Assembly: GCA_013365325.1 (NCBI GenBank)
Contig: JABVXV010000045.1
Span: 124,001 to 188,000, forward strand
Origin: Dipetalonema caudispina
Taxonomy: Eukaryota; Nematoda; Chromadorea; Rhabditida; Onchocercidae
DNA: 64,000 bases
Reading direction: 5' to 3'
Both the position numbers and the translations under genes were made by a program. Every line of letters starts with the position of its first letter. The stretch's first letter is position 1. A model generated the notes under the pieces. The model ran no database searches and was not told the origin of the DNA. It worked only from the letters and a program-made list of their open reading frames with translations. This document shows, one piece after another, positions 12,190 to 25,379 of this stretch.

Positions 12190-14862
12190 AAACCAAAATT
12201 ATTTCCATAAAGGTAAGAAGATCATTACCCTCTTCGATTCTTTCAAAAATTTGAAAATGTCATTCATGTTGTCAACATTCAGACAACTTCCGTCTTTTGC
12301 AGTACTAATAGAATATCAGCTATAAATGGCATTTTAAATAAAGGACTTAAATATATACATTTCTAATCCATCCATTCACAGACTCTACAAGTATGTCAAT
12401 TTTTTCCGTATTCTACAAATAGATCACGCTCACGCTTACACGCATACGTACACACGCGTCATTTCTGCCTGTTGATTTCTCTTATTTTTGCAAGAAATGG
12501 AGACATATGACAGTCATGCTAAGTTGCAAATGAATGATTCAAATCAGTGTTGCAAATCATCGATGAGTAAAACAATGAGATACATAGGCATATGTTCCAT
12601 ATTGTTTTTCAGGAGTAATGGTTTGTTGAAAATTCGTAAATATTGAACCAGAATTAATAACAGTAAGGGTGATTGTGAATCATATCGCTTACATCAAAAA
12701 ACGAAGTTCTCAAATTAATGCCAAATAAGAACCATTTCCTTCAGTAGAAATTATTTATCCTTTGTTCAAGATTTTTGACGAGTTTGTATAAGAAGTTTCC
12801 TAGGAAGTCCACTGAAATTTACCATTCTAAGGAAGAAGTCATTAGTCGAAACTAACAAAATTCTATGCAGAATTAAAAATATCAATTAAATGTACGCACT
12901 AAGCAGAACTTCATGTGAAACTGGTCATAATTACGACGGGAATTTACTTCATTTTAGAAAAATTAAAAATTCTTTAAAAAAGGAAGCATCATCTTTGAAA
13001 TAATTTGAAAAAAGAAGGCTCGATTTGAAATTCAATGGTAGCAGTACATATTTGCAGTAACAAAAGTAGAATTAAGAAACTAATGTTAGACTTACATTGT
13101 GATTTTGTCACGTTGCTAAGGGCAAGTCCCGATGGAATCGTCAGCGATTTCAATTAAAATTCGATTATAAAGGGATCAAACTATTCCGTAAATGCAATTA
13201 AATGAAAAAATTGATTAATGCAGCTTATTGCCAAATATGTCGTGACCACTTAAAGACGTAATTTAATTCTGAGACAGGTCTGTTATTGGATATGCAAATT
13301 GCATTAATGGCTAGGTAAATTATTTGCTACTTACTCTTTCTTGCAAACTTCTTTTAAATATCTCATAAATGATTGGGTAGTAGCATTACTTTGATGTCAT
13401 TCTTTCCATGACATGTACACTCATATTTTTTTAATCAGCTGATAAAATATCAACAGTTGGGAATCATCGTTTTAGACGAACAGCTAATAATCAGTGGTGA
13501 AGAGTGATGGAACCAAAGAAAGAAATAGCTAATTGAAATCAACTAACTGAATAGATCGGATGTTCCAAAGTCTTAGAAATTTCGAAACTTCTTATCAATC
13601 AAATTTCCATTTTTCACAGCAATATTTCAATCATCTGGAGTGAGTCATCTGCCCGCTACGTGTCATTCTTTGAACGATTATTTCATCGCAAATTGAAAAA
13701 GACAAAAAATGTTTGGAATATTTGTTTAACATAAAATGAAACAAACAAATACACACATCAACAGTTAATGGCTGCATGTATACATACACAAATATACTAT
13801 TATATCTATTGGCATTTGCATTTGAAGGAAGAATCGAATGAAGTCTTAGTAACAGTATTTTGATACATACTAAATTTTTGATCCCAAGATTGACTTTTTA
13901 GGCGATTCTGACTTATACATCTCCGGAAGTATGATAAAGAAATAATGACTTTAAGGCATGATAGTTGCCGCAAATGAACCAATAACTGACAAATAAATAA
14001 ATCTAAATGAGCAAACAAGCTAAAAGTGTATAAAAACTTAAATGTAATAACAAACAAATTCGAACCTTCAAACTAAACGGAAACATATGCACGACAAAGT
14101 GAAGGATAAAACGAAGTTTGAATTGAATATAGCTTGAATGAATGCACCTTTATCGTGTCATCTACTGTAATGACGTGATAAACAACGACTATGTCACATT
14201 TTTCCAATGATCTGATCAATTTGTCAAATGCACATCTTCGCACCTCTTCTTGCAGCAAGAACAGCAAACGAGCAATTTTACTGCGAATCAGCGCAAAACC
14301 GTCAAGGATGAAACAAACTTCTACTACCGTAAGAAAGGACCACTTGCATTTGAATGTTTTAACAATAAATGAAATTGCTTTCGGGAAAATGCGGCAGTTA
14401 AATTACAATAAAAATAAAAAATGAAATGAGAAGCACGGAACGGAAAGAGCCGAGTGCCATTTCGAAGAGTAATTTGGTGGAAATCGTGCTGCAAAATATT
14501 CTCAAGAGAATATGCGGAAGTATGTGTAAGATGGTTTTCCTTTCAGATTGAAAGTACTAAAATTAACTGTTCCTCCTTTAATTTTAACAGCTGCTCCATA
14601 AAATGAAATATTACAGTCTAAGGCATAATTATTGTGAAGTCACGTGAAGGTCTTCATTGGCATCAATAAAGGGGTGGTAAGATTTTCTCTCCTTTCTTGA
14701 AGCTTTCTAAACATAATTTCTTAACATTCCTCAGCTTTGCTCATCAAAACATTAAATAATTTGAAGATTTTCAAATTCGTAGTTGAAAAGATTGATTTAG
14801 TTGGAAAGAAGTCATCTCTTGTACTGACTTGGATGTGAGATAAACACATTCTTATTATTACA

Positions 14863-17800
14863 TTACTGAAGAGTGTCATCGTTCATCTCATTTGTCAACT
14901 TTTCAGTCGGTGAATCGGGTTCGTCTATATCAATGATAGTTCCATGCCACGACCATGAATTCAACAAATCATCCGTACCATTCTTGATGTTAGTGATATG
15001 AATATTACGTGGTGTTGGTTTCTCCTCCAGGACTTGCTCAGCTGGTTTTAATATCATCGGTACATTATTACCATACATTGTAAACCAAAGGTCAATATAA
15101 TGACCACGTAAACGTGGTTCCTGAAACACTTATTAATTATAAGTAGTAGGGTGTTTATTTCAAGGAAGCTAAACAAATTTCAATTTTTTAGATCTTCCCA
15201 TTTATACGAAATCAATTAACATGCAAAGTACAGTAAAAATTGCAAAATATGCGTGTGTTTCCTGCACTGCCATCATAGCAGTTCTCTTCATCAAATTATC
15301 GTTAGGAAACAATATTATCACTTAATCTCAGTTAAAGTAAAATTTTAAGTATTTATAGGACAAAACATAAAAAGACCGTTTTAGCATCACTGATCTGAGC
15401 CCATAATTTAATAGCTACGTCATGCGACAATGACTTCCATGTTGCGTCGTCTTCGGCACTGAAAAAAATGATAAATTCACCAAATTTTTCTTTCCAAATA
15501 GATGCTTCGTCAATGCACTCTCTACGATACGTTTACGCAAAAGAAGAACATAGTAGTGAAATGAAAAAGAAATGCCTCTCTGAATTTAAGAATTAGACGA
15601 AAATCAGACTTTCGAGACTGTCTCGTCTAGAAATTTGACAAACTTTGTGCTAGCAACGATATCTTTTTGTAAACAATTTAAAATAAAAAAGGTCATTAAA
15701 AGTAGATAGCATTCGCGGAAAATTATGCAGAGTGCTAAAAATCAATGTTGGACAAAAAATGAAAGCAAAATAAGTTATTCTAATCTAAAAATGGAATTTG
15801 TGATCATTGATCTGTGTATTAGTAAAAAAGGAAGAACCCCAAAATGATGCAAAGTGGTGGTTTAAGTGACAGTTGAGATGCAATGTAGTAGCGTACAACC
15901 GGCTCACGATCACTAATACATAAATCTATTAATTTGTTGATAACTTCGTTAACGAAAGATGGCGATTTGTGTCGGTAAACCATGTCAACCAGAAATGTCA
16001 GCGCTGCGAGACGCATCTGAAAGAGTACTTATATTGTTAAAGTTTTCGCTGAGTTCATTCTAACCACTATAAATCTTTATCGGCCTCTAACAGAAAATTT
16101 ATAGCCTAATTTTTTAATGAAAACTTCGCAAAATTTCCTACATTTCAAAAATGACGGACTTCTAAAATGATTATAAAACATTAACACTTAAAACATCGTC
16201 AACATATAACATCGTTAAAAGTCTTGCCGGTACATAAATATTCGGCTGCGCAAAGGACCAAAATACTTTGGGATCGAGTGGGATGTGAAACGTTCGCTGC
16301 ATCTGCAATAATCATATGACATTCAATTATGCATAATGACTAAACCACTTGTGAAAGGAGTGTTTTTCGGTAGAGTGAAAAATACCTCACCTATTCCATG
16401 TTTTAACTAGGGATCTGACAAATACATACGTGATATATGGCTTGAAGTGCAGCAATTCCAATAACACGGCCAAAACTAGGTTTCAATGTATCCATATTTA
16501 AGGCAAGGGTGAACTCGGACAGCAATTCCTTCATTTCGGTACTCAAAGAAAACGGACTCATGTTTGTAATATCCCTACTCTCGGCTGGTACCACTGTAGC
16601 AGCTAAGGAATTTATTAGCGATGCCCGATAGTGGTCGTCTGAGTATCTGGAAATACTTTTAGATTTCTTGAAATGAAGAAGACTTCAGTGTTTTCAACAT
16701 CAAACAACTCTTCAAATTTGAATTCCATTAATTGAAATGCTCCCTAATCCAAGAACTATATATCTAAGCAAAGAATTTCTTCTCACCTATTCACAGTATT
16801 ATCATTATATTTGATTAAACCAATGAGAAAATGATGAACTTCTGAAAGGGAACTATTTGAAGAAGAACGCAGCCGTGCTAAAGCTTGGGGTATTGCCTGC
16901 AAAATAACATATACAAGAAATCATTTCCAGAATTGAAGTTTGAGGTTACCAGAAAACATAAGTACATCTTAACATTAATTAATCTTTTCTTAATTATCAG
17001 CTATTGCTGCAAATGCTTTGCTAATCGTGGACCTGCTTTGTTAATGAAGATGCAAAATTAAAGTTTGAAAAATTTAAACGTAGACGCTAAAACGGAACTG
17101 ATTCGGTAAACCAGAAGATATTAATAAATTTTGGGTAAGCACAATGAAAAGTGAAACAAACGATAAGAGTGGTATTGAACTGACATGCATCAAGAAGTAT
17201 AGCTGCAAATTTGTGGAAGTGGCCACGAAATTGTTCGGTTTAGGAATATGTGGCGCAGATTTACAACCAAAAAATTTCTTGAACAAAATCATCAGAGCCG
17301 GTGGACCCAGCCATGTTTCGGGTAATTTATTCACAACTTCTGCTAGGATATATGCAGCTCGGCATCTCACTCTAAAATTTCAAAAAGTTGATAAATGAAA
17401 TAACGATTAAAGCAGTTGATGTAACTATTTCAGCTTATTGTATCATGTAAAAATCAATAGGGATATAAAGTTACAATACTTGCCGGTAGAAAAAAGCTTC
17501 AGTTTCGATAGTTTCAATAAGAATGGCTCTGGCGTGCGGACTTGGAAAACGTTGCAAAATATCAAGTGCTTGAAGTTGCGCCAAAACGTCTCGTTCGTAT
17601 TTCAGCATATATTCCCATTGATACACCGGCTGTTGGATACTAACTTTTCGCAACAAAAGTAGATCAGGGTCAATCCTGGAATCTGACTGTTTTCAAAAAA
17701 GAATAATGAGAATTGTAATATGAAAAAGTAGTTCGCTATATAATATTTTGACAGACTCCAAAACCTGATCCAAAGAACCGGAGAGTCAGGATCCATATTT

Positions 17801-20800
17801 GCCAGATCGATCTCAAGTTCTTCTCCAGTTGAGAGTGGTATTTTCTTCTTTTTTTGCCTCCGTCCCTATAATGTGTCATATTAATAGTACGAATGATAAA
17901 TATAAATCTAAATTTAGGGAAATGAAGGAGATCAGAACAAAATGGGGAAAGAATACTGAAAAAGGATGAATAAGAACTGCACTGAAAATTTTTTATATTC
18001 AAAATTGTAACTCCGTTTGTCATAAATTGAGAAGAAGAAAGAACGATAAGCACTTTTAAAAAAAGTAAATAATATAATAAATAGACATAATTTCCATTTT
18101 ATTTTAAATAAAAGAATTCCAAACGAATTAAAAGATTAAAAGAGACAATAAGCAAACTAAAAATATAAATTATATAACCTTTGAATGGCATTGCAGGTCA
18201 TGTTTCGAATGATTGGAATCAATCTGTACAGTATGTGTAAACGATCCATCTAATTCTTGAACCACAACAATTAATGGACCAACGTAACTGAAATACACTA
18301 ATTAAAAGACCAAACCATCTGCATAAAAGTCCTTTTCTCAGTGTCACAATTTCTTCAGAAGTTGAGGAGATCCAAAACAGTAGGAGACGGTATGAGAATT
18401 TTTTGCTCTCTTTTTAACGCAACAGCCATGCATGAAATGCAATGAACCTTTGCCGTCCACGATTTGTAAAAGGTTCTTGCTTTACTTCAAGTTCAATCAT
18501 ATTTCGTTTTCGATTAAAGGCATATTGCACCTGGAATACCAGACTTTAAATTGGTGCATGAACGGGATTTAAAATAGTAATCAAATGTACAATTAAAAAT
18601 TAGTTATACAACATGAAGTCATGTTTTGATTCTTGGTTTGAAGCCCAGTTTTCCCTAAAAAAAATATTAAATAATAAAAATTTTTGAAATATTACCTTTG
18701 ACAAAACGGAAATTAAGGAATTCTACATCGTCCCACTTTTTGGATATCTTAAGATCATCTGCATTAAATGCTACTTTTAATATAACCATTTCTACTGTTC
18801 TCAAAAAGTTACTCTACCACTGACCCAAAATTTAGCATGTCCACCATTATGAATCCACTGCTCTAGAAATGTTGGTAATTCATGGCCCGTAACACTGGAA
18901 ACGGTACGAAAAAACGATTCTGTTGAAACAGTCATATGTTGCCAATGAGCTGGCTCCTTCTGCAGTTGGCTTGCTTGCATCGCCACGCTCAGTATTTTTT
19001 GTATTACCTATAACTAGGAAAGAAACAAATGTATTAGAATGCTACAAAACTTAACTAGAAATGAAATAAAGTTTTGAAAATTGCTTTTCTATGACATTTC
19101 CACTTTCTTTTTCTTTTCAAAAATGACATATGAGGAATATCACAGCAACTACATAAATCAGTGTCCTCTAATCAATTCTCATTGGTTAGCAATAGAGCTT
19201 TCATGAAAAGTGTAATCAATACATAAAATGAAGGATTCAATTTAACCTGCAAAAACGGTTCTTTGCCCAAACGTTGGTTAAGCATTCGCATGACGAGATG
19301 TCCTTTCTTGAACAAAGCATCCGCATATAGAGGAGAACATGTGTACGGATTTCTTGGATCAAAATGTAAATACTGCTAAAAAGTAAAAATCTTTCATAGA
19401 CAAGTAAAACTCAACCATCATTATTCTTGCAACTCATTATGCTTTTTGGGTCTGCGTAAATAAGATGGCTTTGGTTAAACCGACCGATATAAAGAGAAAG
19501 CAACAACAAACTGCATTCCATTTCTAGCATGTTATTGTATTCAACATTTTTGCACTTTAGGAGTAATTCCCACCCTAAAAATAATTTGAAAATTTGTGTA
19601 CATGATGAAAAAGCTCACCTTGTAATTCGTATTTGAAGGACGCAACACAATCTTTCCCCAACGCGTTTCATAATCGGAAACACAACTCAGCAATTTATTG
19701 ATCTAAAATTTTCTTTTGTAAGAACTATTCATAACATTGTTTCTGAAAAAGTAACAGCAAACTCATGGATCATACCTGAAAGAGGTTTTCAGAAAAACCG
19801 AAGAATCGCTCTACAAACATACCAGTGATAGATCTGCAAATATTTGCATCTTTTAAGAGACAATATAATCAAGTTTTTTGAGAGTCAAAAACCATTTCTA
19901 TAGATGTATTCCAAGTCATATAATTTCCCGGAAACATCGACAGAATGGAAACGGAAGTCCCGAAAATTTTTCTACTGTTGTAACAAATTTAGACAATATC
20001 CGATTTGTCTGTTTATTATGTTGCGAGATAAATGGAAGAAAAATTCAGAAATTATGATACCGATCTCCTTTCTAGTTCTTGACAACCTGTTAAGTTGCTC
20101 ATTCCTCATTTACAAACACTTCCTTTCGTTGAAATGTATTGATTAACGTAACTTCTAACCAGCGAAAGATACTTAACAGAGTTGAATTTACAAACCTCGC
20201 AAGCGAGGAAACGAGCCAAATGTCCAGCCAACATGTTGGGGTAACAAAACATCCGAAGAATTGTTGAGCTACTGCATAAGCAAGGCACTGACGCGTCATC
20301 TAAAAATAAACGGTTGTCTGCAAAGAGAAAATTGATATCAGTTAAAAAAAGCATTAAAGATCAAAGAATCCAAGTAATTCAATTCGAATTTAGCTTGATT
20401 TTGATTAAGCTAAATCTAAATACTTTCATCATTTGTTTAGTTTCAATGCATATATCCAAAATGAGGGAAAATTTACTTGCACAACATCCAAAATTTTCTT
20501 GTGATACAACAAAGTAAGAGAAAGTATTGATAAACCAGTATAGGCCGTAACTTCATCGGGAATCTAAAAATAATAAGTTTCGAAATAAAATTTTAAGCCT
20601 TAAAAAAGACGGAAATTAGGGAGAACAAGAAACCCCTGATTGCCCAAAACTTTCTACTACAATATCTGTTCAGACCAGATCGAAATCTAAACAAAATTAA
20701 CTCTCCTATTTTGAAATTTACTCAGCCATGCAAAAATAATGCAAATGCAAAATTTTCCGCACTATTTTCGGAAATCCTCCGTTGCTTTACTCTCCAAATG

Positions 20801-23148
20801 TAGGCTCATTTCCCTAATTTTACTCCCCGTCAATGTATTCATAAAACTCAAATTAAATGACTTAATATCACGAACCTGATAAACGAAAACTTGTTTGTAG
20901 GATGAAAAGGGAAATCGACAAGAGAGGAGCTCTTCAAAATATTCAAAAACTCGATCAATTGTTGCAGTTGTATGCTTTACGAGAGGATACAGTGATGGAA
21001 GTGCAAAACTTGTTATCTGTAAACGAATGTAAAGTTTTCATATCATTTTGAAAATTTGTTTATAACTTGACTGTCAGCAGTTTGTAGCAAAACAAAATAG
21101 TCATACTTCAGGCATATCAGGATGCACAATTGGCGTGAAACAGCCAATCGCAAAACCGATATTAACTGCAGATGTTGGTACTAAAAGCTGGTAATGATAA
21201 ATTTTTTCTTGTAAATCAGCCGTATATTCCGTATCCTGTAAAAACTTTATTAGGCAAATACTAAATGAATTACAGGAAGAAAACTGTTGATACAACAAAT
21301 CCGATGTGGCATACGCAACTTCCTTGAAAATAAATACAAGGCATCATAGATTCAAACATATTCCTCTGTCTAATGCCTTTTTCATCCTTATGAATAAAAA
21401 GAAAAAAGAATTCCCATAGTGCATTCTTTCAAGCCTAGCAACGAGGTACTTATTTTATACTTCACCAAAAGTTAGTAACTCTCACTGGCATGTGATGATC
21501 TAGATATGGAGATATGGATAGTTTGTCATCAGAAAGTATATTTTTAATATAAAACATAAGCAGGTAAAAACTTTTAACTAAGAGAAACAAAGAGGCACTT
21601 ACAAACAATTCACCACTGGTAACTACTGTGAACATAAGACCAACAGTTGCTTCGATTCGCCATAAGCATAATTGATCAGGCGTATCCATGCAAGGTAACC
21701 AGTGACGAGTACTAGATAAAGTACTTGACCTAAAACATATAAAAGTAAGAGGTTAATAAAATAACGAGTTAAAAATTGTGTATCTTAAATTTGAGACTCA
21801 CAAAAAAAACTCTATTCCTTAAGAGTGATAGTCACAAAAGTAACAAAACGCGGACATTTAACAGTCATTGGTTAATTATATCTGACACAGTTTCACTCGA
21901 ATATTTTTCATCATATGAAGATATACCTATAAGTGTACATATGCGCGCCACTCTCCAAAGTATCATCATCAGAAAACGAACAAACGAAGTGTATGCCCTG
22001 AATCGATTATGAATAAAAACAAGTGAGCAAACAAACAACCTACAAAACAAACAGCAACACTTAATAAAATTATGTTACTGTCCAAATTATAAAGGTAAGC
22101 TGTCTTTTTAGGAGATCAAACATATTGAATGTTGAATTTATGAAAGAAGGGAAATAAGTCAACCAAAGACATTTTCTATGCCAAAACCATATGTTGAGAT
22201 CAAATTTTGCATTGGTTTCCTCGTTCATATTATTGTATTATAAAACTTGCTTAACTTTAAATCAAACATTATACTGAAATTTTAAAAAATTCAAAAAGTC
22301 TTAAATGAAAAACCTACATGCTTCGGATTAATAACTCTGACATCAATTCCAATTTTGATAACCTTTTGTTCATCCATAAGTACATAACAGCTTTCTGGAA
22401 CGTTAATTAAAAGTTCACCCTCACAATCTTCTAGCTCATCGTACATAACGTGTGAAAGCCTGTGCAAACTTTGTTCTGCTTTGCGACTTAATACCTAAAA
22501 GTTTATTTCATATATGATTTCACTCAATGAAAGATATTTGGTGACTAGAGTAAACCTCACTAACTACTAAGTCTCATAATAAAAAAAATAAAGATCGCTG
22601 AATAATCCTCTCGTAATGTTTAAAAAATTAACAGAATCTTTCAGATTTCCACGTCTTTACCAATAAAATTTGTAAGCTCCTCGTACTATCTCGAAACTCA
22701 CTTTAAGAGGATCCTTCCGGATATATTCTACATCTTCATCGTTTACGGTAACTCGGCCAGTAACACCTTCTGGGAATTCATTTGGCAATACAACATCTGC
22801 AAAAAAAAAAAAATCGGCCACTTTAAATGATATCCGCTATTTGTTTAAAATATAGACGGACAACAAACCTGGCCCAACATTAAGGCAAATCTGTCGTAGT
22901 TCAGGATGCAGCGGTGCCAGAGAAAGCTCGGTAAAAACAGAAAATGATCGTTCCTTGAAGTGTACATCAGTGATGGAGACGAACTGCGACAAGACACGAA
23001 AGTTACAATTGTGAAAAGAAGAGGCATCTTGTGGGCTTTCACGACGTACTGCAGACAGTATCTCTTCACTCATTGTTGGTACCACTGAGTCAAGGATGTT
23101 GGCAGCCGAGGTGGATGGAACATCGACTTCCATTTTACTCTCATTCAT
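14863..23148 (-). CDS. taf-2: Transcription initiation factor TFIID subunit 2 (TAF2), apparently complete
   Basis: TAF2 is a large TFIID subunit that helps contact core-promoter DNA. About 20 exons read right to left in consistent phase. The start at 23148 gives MNESKMEVDVPSTSA, then FVSITDVHFKERSF. Diagnostic stretches follow: GIHFVCSFSDDD (about 22000), HWLPCMDTPDQLCLW (21680), YHYQLLVPTSAVNIGFAIG (21210), VTAYTGLSILSLTLLYHKK (20540), QCLAYAVAQQFFGCF (20270), GHLVMRMLNQRLGKEPFLQ (19270), YVGPLIVVVQELDGSF (18280), YMLKYERDVLAQ (17600), YILAEVVNKLPETWLGPPA (17350) and KFFGCKSAPHIPKPNNF. The frame ends at a stop at 14863 after an acidic tail. TAF2 has the M1-aminopeptidase fold. Here AVAQQFFG stands where an active enzyme would have HExxH, so the zinc site is absent, as in other TAF2 proteins. 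The first intron begins at about 22868. The length, roughly 1,100 residues by exon sum, fits the family. Confidence 0.95.
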
Positions 23149-25295
23149 GACATGCAGTCAGTTTCCTATATTTATTGCAAAAATTGAATTATTGAAACTG
23201 AATTAATTGCGCATATGTAGTAGTATTATAACTGAAATTTGAAGTTTAAAAACAAATGAATAAGCATGGCGTAAAGAAAATTTACGTAACTGTAAACAGA
23301 ATAAAATTATTAGAAGAAACACAATACCTTTTACCAGTAAATGCAATAACAATACGTAAAACGAAGTGAATGACGCAAGAAGTATGACATAAAGACTAAA
23401 GACTTCTTCCATCTGATCTCTCTATATTTAAATCATTTAAGAGTTTAGTAAGTCTTTTATTCCATAAACAGTGAAAACATGTTTTGATGAAGAAACCTCG
23501 ATTACACGCTAAACCTAAGAGTTCTCTTACGTGAAAACAACACGTTACTTGACGAGGGAGCAATGTTAAGTACCACCATCATGAAGCGGAAGAGGAGCAA
23601 GCAGTGAATTTGTTGTAATCGATTTGATAGATGGAGACATGGAATGAGGTCCATCTAGAGAGATCAGTAAGGCCTTGTCATTGCTAGGTAGGGTTTAGCG
23701 TATAATGACTGAACTTAACGATCTGTTGGATCTTACTGGGGCTGAGGCTCTTATGTCTTTTTAATCAGCAACAATTACAAAATCTTTCTTGTGGGTGATC
23801 GTTTCTGTCTAATCTTTGTAATTTAGTATCGGAATTTTGCTAAGTATAGGTCGTGAAATTAATCCAAAGATAAATGTCATGAAAAGTGATGTCATCCAAA
23901 TGACAGATTACATTGTTATCATTTTTCCTCGATCTTTCATATCTTCAATTAGTGAAAATAATAGCGTTTTCACAGTGAACTGTTTTGTTCAGTCCTATTA
24001 TGTAAATAAGACTGATAAAAAAGGAACTGAGTGAGGTGAGTATCCACACGACAATTTTCCATTTTGGAGTTGTATTCTGTCGATTGTAAAGGCATCTCTT
24101 GAGTCCTTCCACAGTACTTTTGAAAGATTTTAAAAATATATAATTCAGAACATCAGCATCTACAGCTTTACGATACAACAAATTTTCCTTTCTCTCTTTC
24201 ATTCGGAAAGACTATTTTTTGAATTCCAGAAATACACTATGATTGAAATTTTTAAATACAGTTTTTTAATTTTTATTTAAGTCCTTGAATATGAAGACTA
24301 TGTATACATGAAATGTTGTGTGAAACTACATAAATTCTGTTAAATTAAATCAGAAAATTTTTAAGTCAAAGTAAGCAATGAGGCGAATAATATTTCCATT
24401 ATTTTATATGAGTATTAAAATGTAATAAGCATGAATACAGGATGAAATTGCTATATTAACTAAACTCCAGAAGTATCGAGTTCGGAATTCTTCCACATGA
24501 CTTAATTGAACTGATATGTATTGCGGCTACGATGGAGTTGTTTAGTTTCATATTATCCTCTATAGAATATGAAGAGGTCGTTGACCAGTTTCAACCAGTT
24601 GAATTGAAGACTCAGGTTACTTGTTCACTCCATTATAACTTATAGTTTTCTATTCCACCTGTATAATTGCTATCACATCTTCTTTTTTTACTTTTCTACC
24701 TTCCGCTCAATTCTATGGAACTTTACCTATACAAATTTGAGTATGGTGGGGATGACTTCAATAAATTGATATGATTAGTTGAAGTTGTTATACTTGGTAT
24801 TTTTCGGGAAGAGTTATTTATTGATTTCTGCATGATATTTGATGGAAGTAAAAGATAATGTGGCATCAAAGTCGATTTATCAAAAGAAAGTTTATTAATT
24901 AATTCTTCCAACAGTAATGTGTACCACAAAAAGAAACTTCACGCTTTTCAACAGAGATTTTTTTGTGCGGGAATTGACATATTCAAAAACTTAATACAAT
25001 ACTGCCCGTATAAAAATATCAAAGAGAAAAAATCTGCAATTAAACCGCTTTTTGAGTTCTCTGTTTGAGAAAATTTCAAGACCTTCGTAAAGGTAGAAAG
25101 GTCGATGATTCACAAAATGTGGTTTAATTGTAAATTTGATTTTGAAAATGATAATTACATAAAATTCTTTCCTGATGAAATAAGAAGATTTCCCCTTATG
25201 GCGATAATTTTTTAAGTCACACTTCCAGTTTTCAACTTATTATTTATATAAAACTATAATTGCATTGGAAAGAGAAAAAGCCGACCCGATCTTCA
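23149..25295. other. Intergenic region between TAF2 start and cadherin 3' end
   Basis: No supported gene. A hydrophobic 69-codon minus-strand frame lies at 23203-23412, just upstream of TAF2. A somewhat GC-richer patch at about 23540-23770 could be TAF2 promoter or 5' UTR. The remainder, 23800-25290, is AT-rich with chance-length frames and would include the 3' UTR of the cadherin. Confidence 0.6.
23203..23412 (-). CDS. Possible small hydrophobic ORF upstream of TAF2
   Basis: A 69-codon frame begins at a real ATG (MEEVFSLYVILLASFTSF) and is almost entirely hydrophobic. It sits on the same strand as TAF2 and ends 54 bp before the TAF2 start. Within it a GTAAAA donor-like site and a TTTACAG acceptor could remove about 50 bases, so a spliced micro-exon reading is possible. 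No family is recognised. It could be a small membrane protein co-transcribed with TAF2, but T-rich DNA also produces hydrophobic frames by chance. Confidence 0.15.
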   Translation of the reverse strand: MEEVFSLYVILLASFTSFYVLLLHLLVKGIVFLLIILFCLQLRKFSLRHAYSFVFKLQISVIILLHMRN

Positions 25296-25379
25296 TCAAT
25301 GCCGTTGCTTCTTCATGTCCAACAAAAGTTCACTGAGTGGCCGGAATGCAGGTAATGGATCGGAATTAATTGCATTGCC
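25296..25379 (-). other. Last coding exon of the cadherin (27 codons plus stop)
   Basis: The preceding tail exon (25428-25667) appears to end in a stop just after a GTGAGA that also reads as a splice donor. Splicing there to the TTGCAG acceptor at 25380 keeps phase and adds GNAINSDPLPAFRPLSEL and a few more residues before TGA. The composition is coding-like and the join is exact, so I take this as the true C-terminus. The unspliced stop would yield a slightly shorter isoform. Confidence 0.75.

Larger units (their letters stand above)
5240..14862. other. Intergenic region, 9.6 kb, no convincing gene
   Basis: This stretch lies upstream of zyg-8 and downstream of TAF2. Several frames stay open for 65-125 codons (for example plus 8272-8643 and minus 9688-10065). 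They are short, show no domain or splice-consistent continuation, and are of a length expected by chance in AT-rich DNA. The minus-strand frames at 7386-7673, 9688-10065 and 10283-10531 reflect purine-rich plus-strand tracts. Slightly GC-richer patches sit at about 11400-11880 and 12060-12190, the latter with small palindromes. This is a plausible home for zyg-8 promoter or enhancer elements or an unseen 5' exon. Confidence 0.6.

Noticed and set aside
24723..24929. Minus-strand ORF between TAF2 and the cadherin as an extra gene
   Set aside because: Chance-length frame without homology or splice signals, probably within the cadherin 3' flank.
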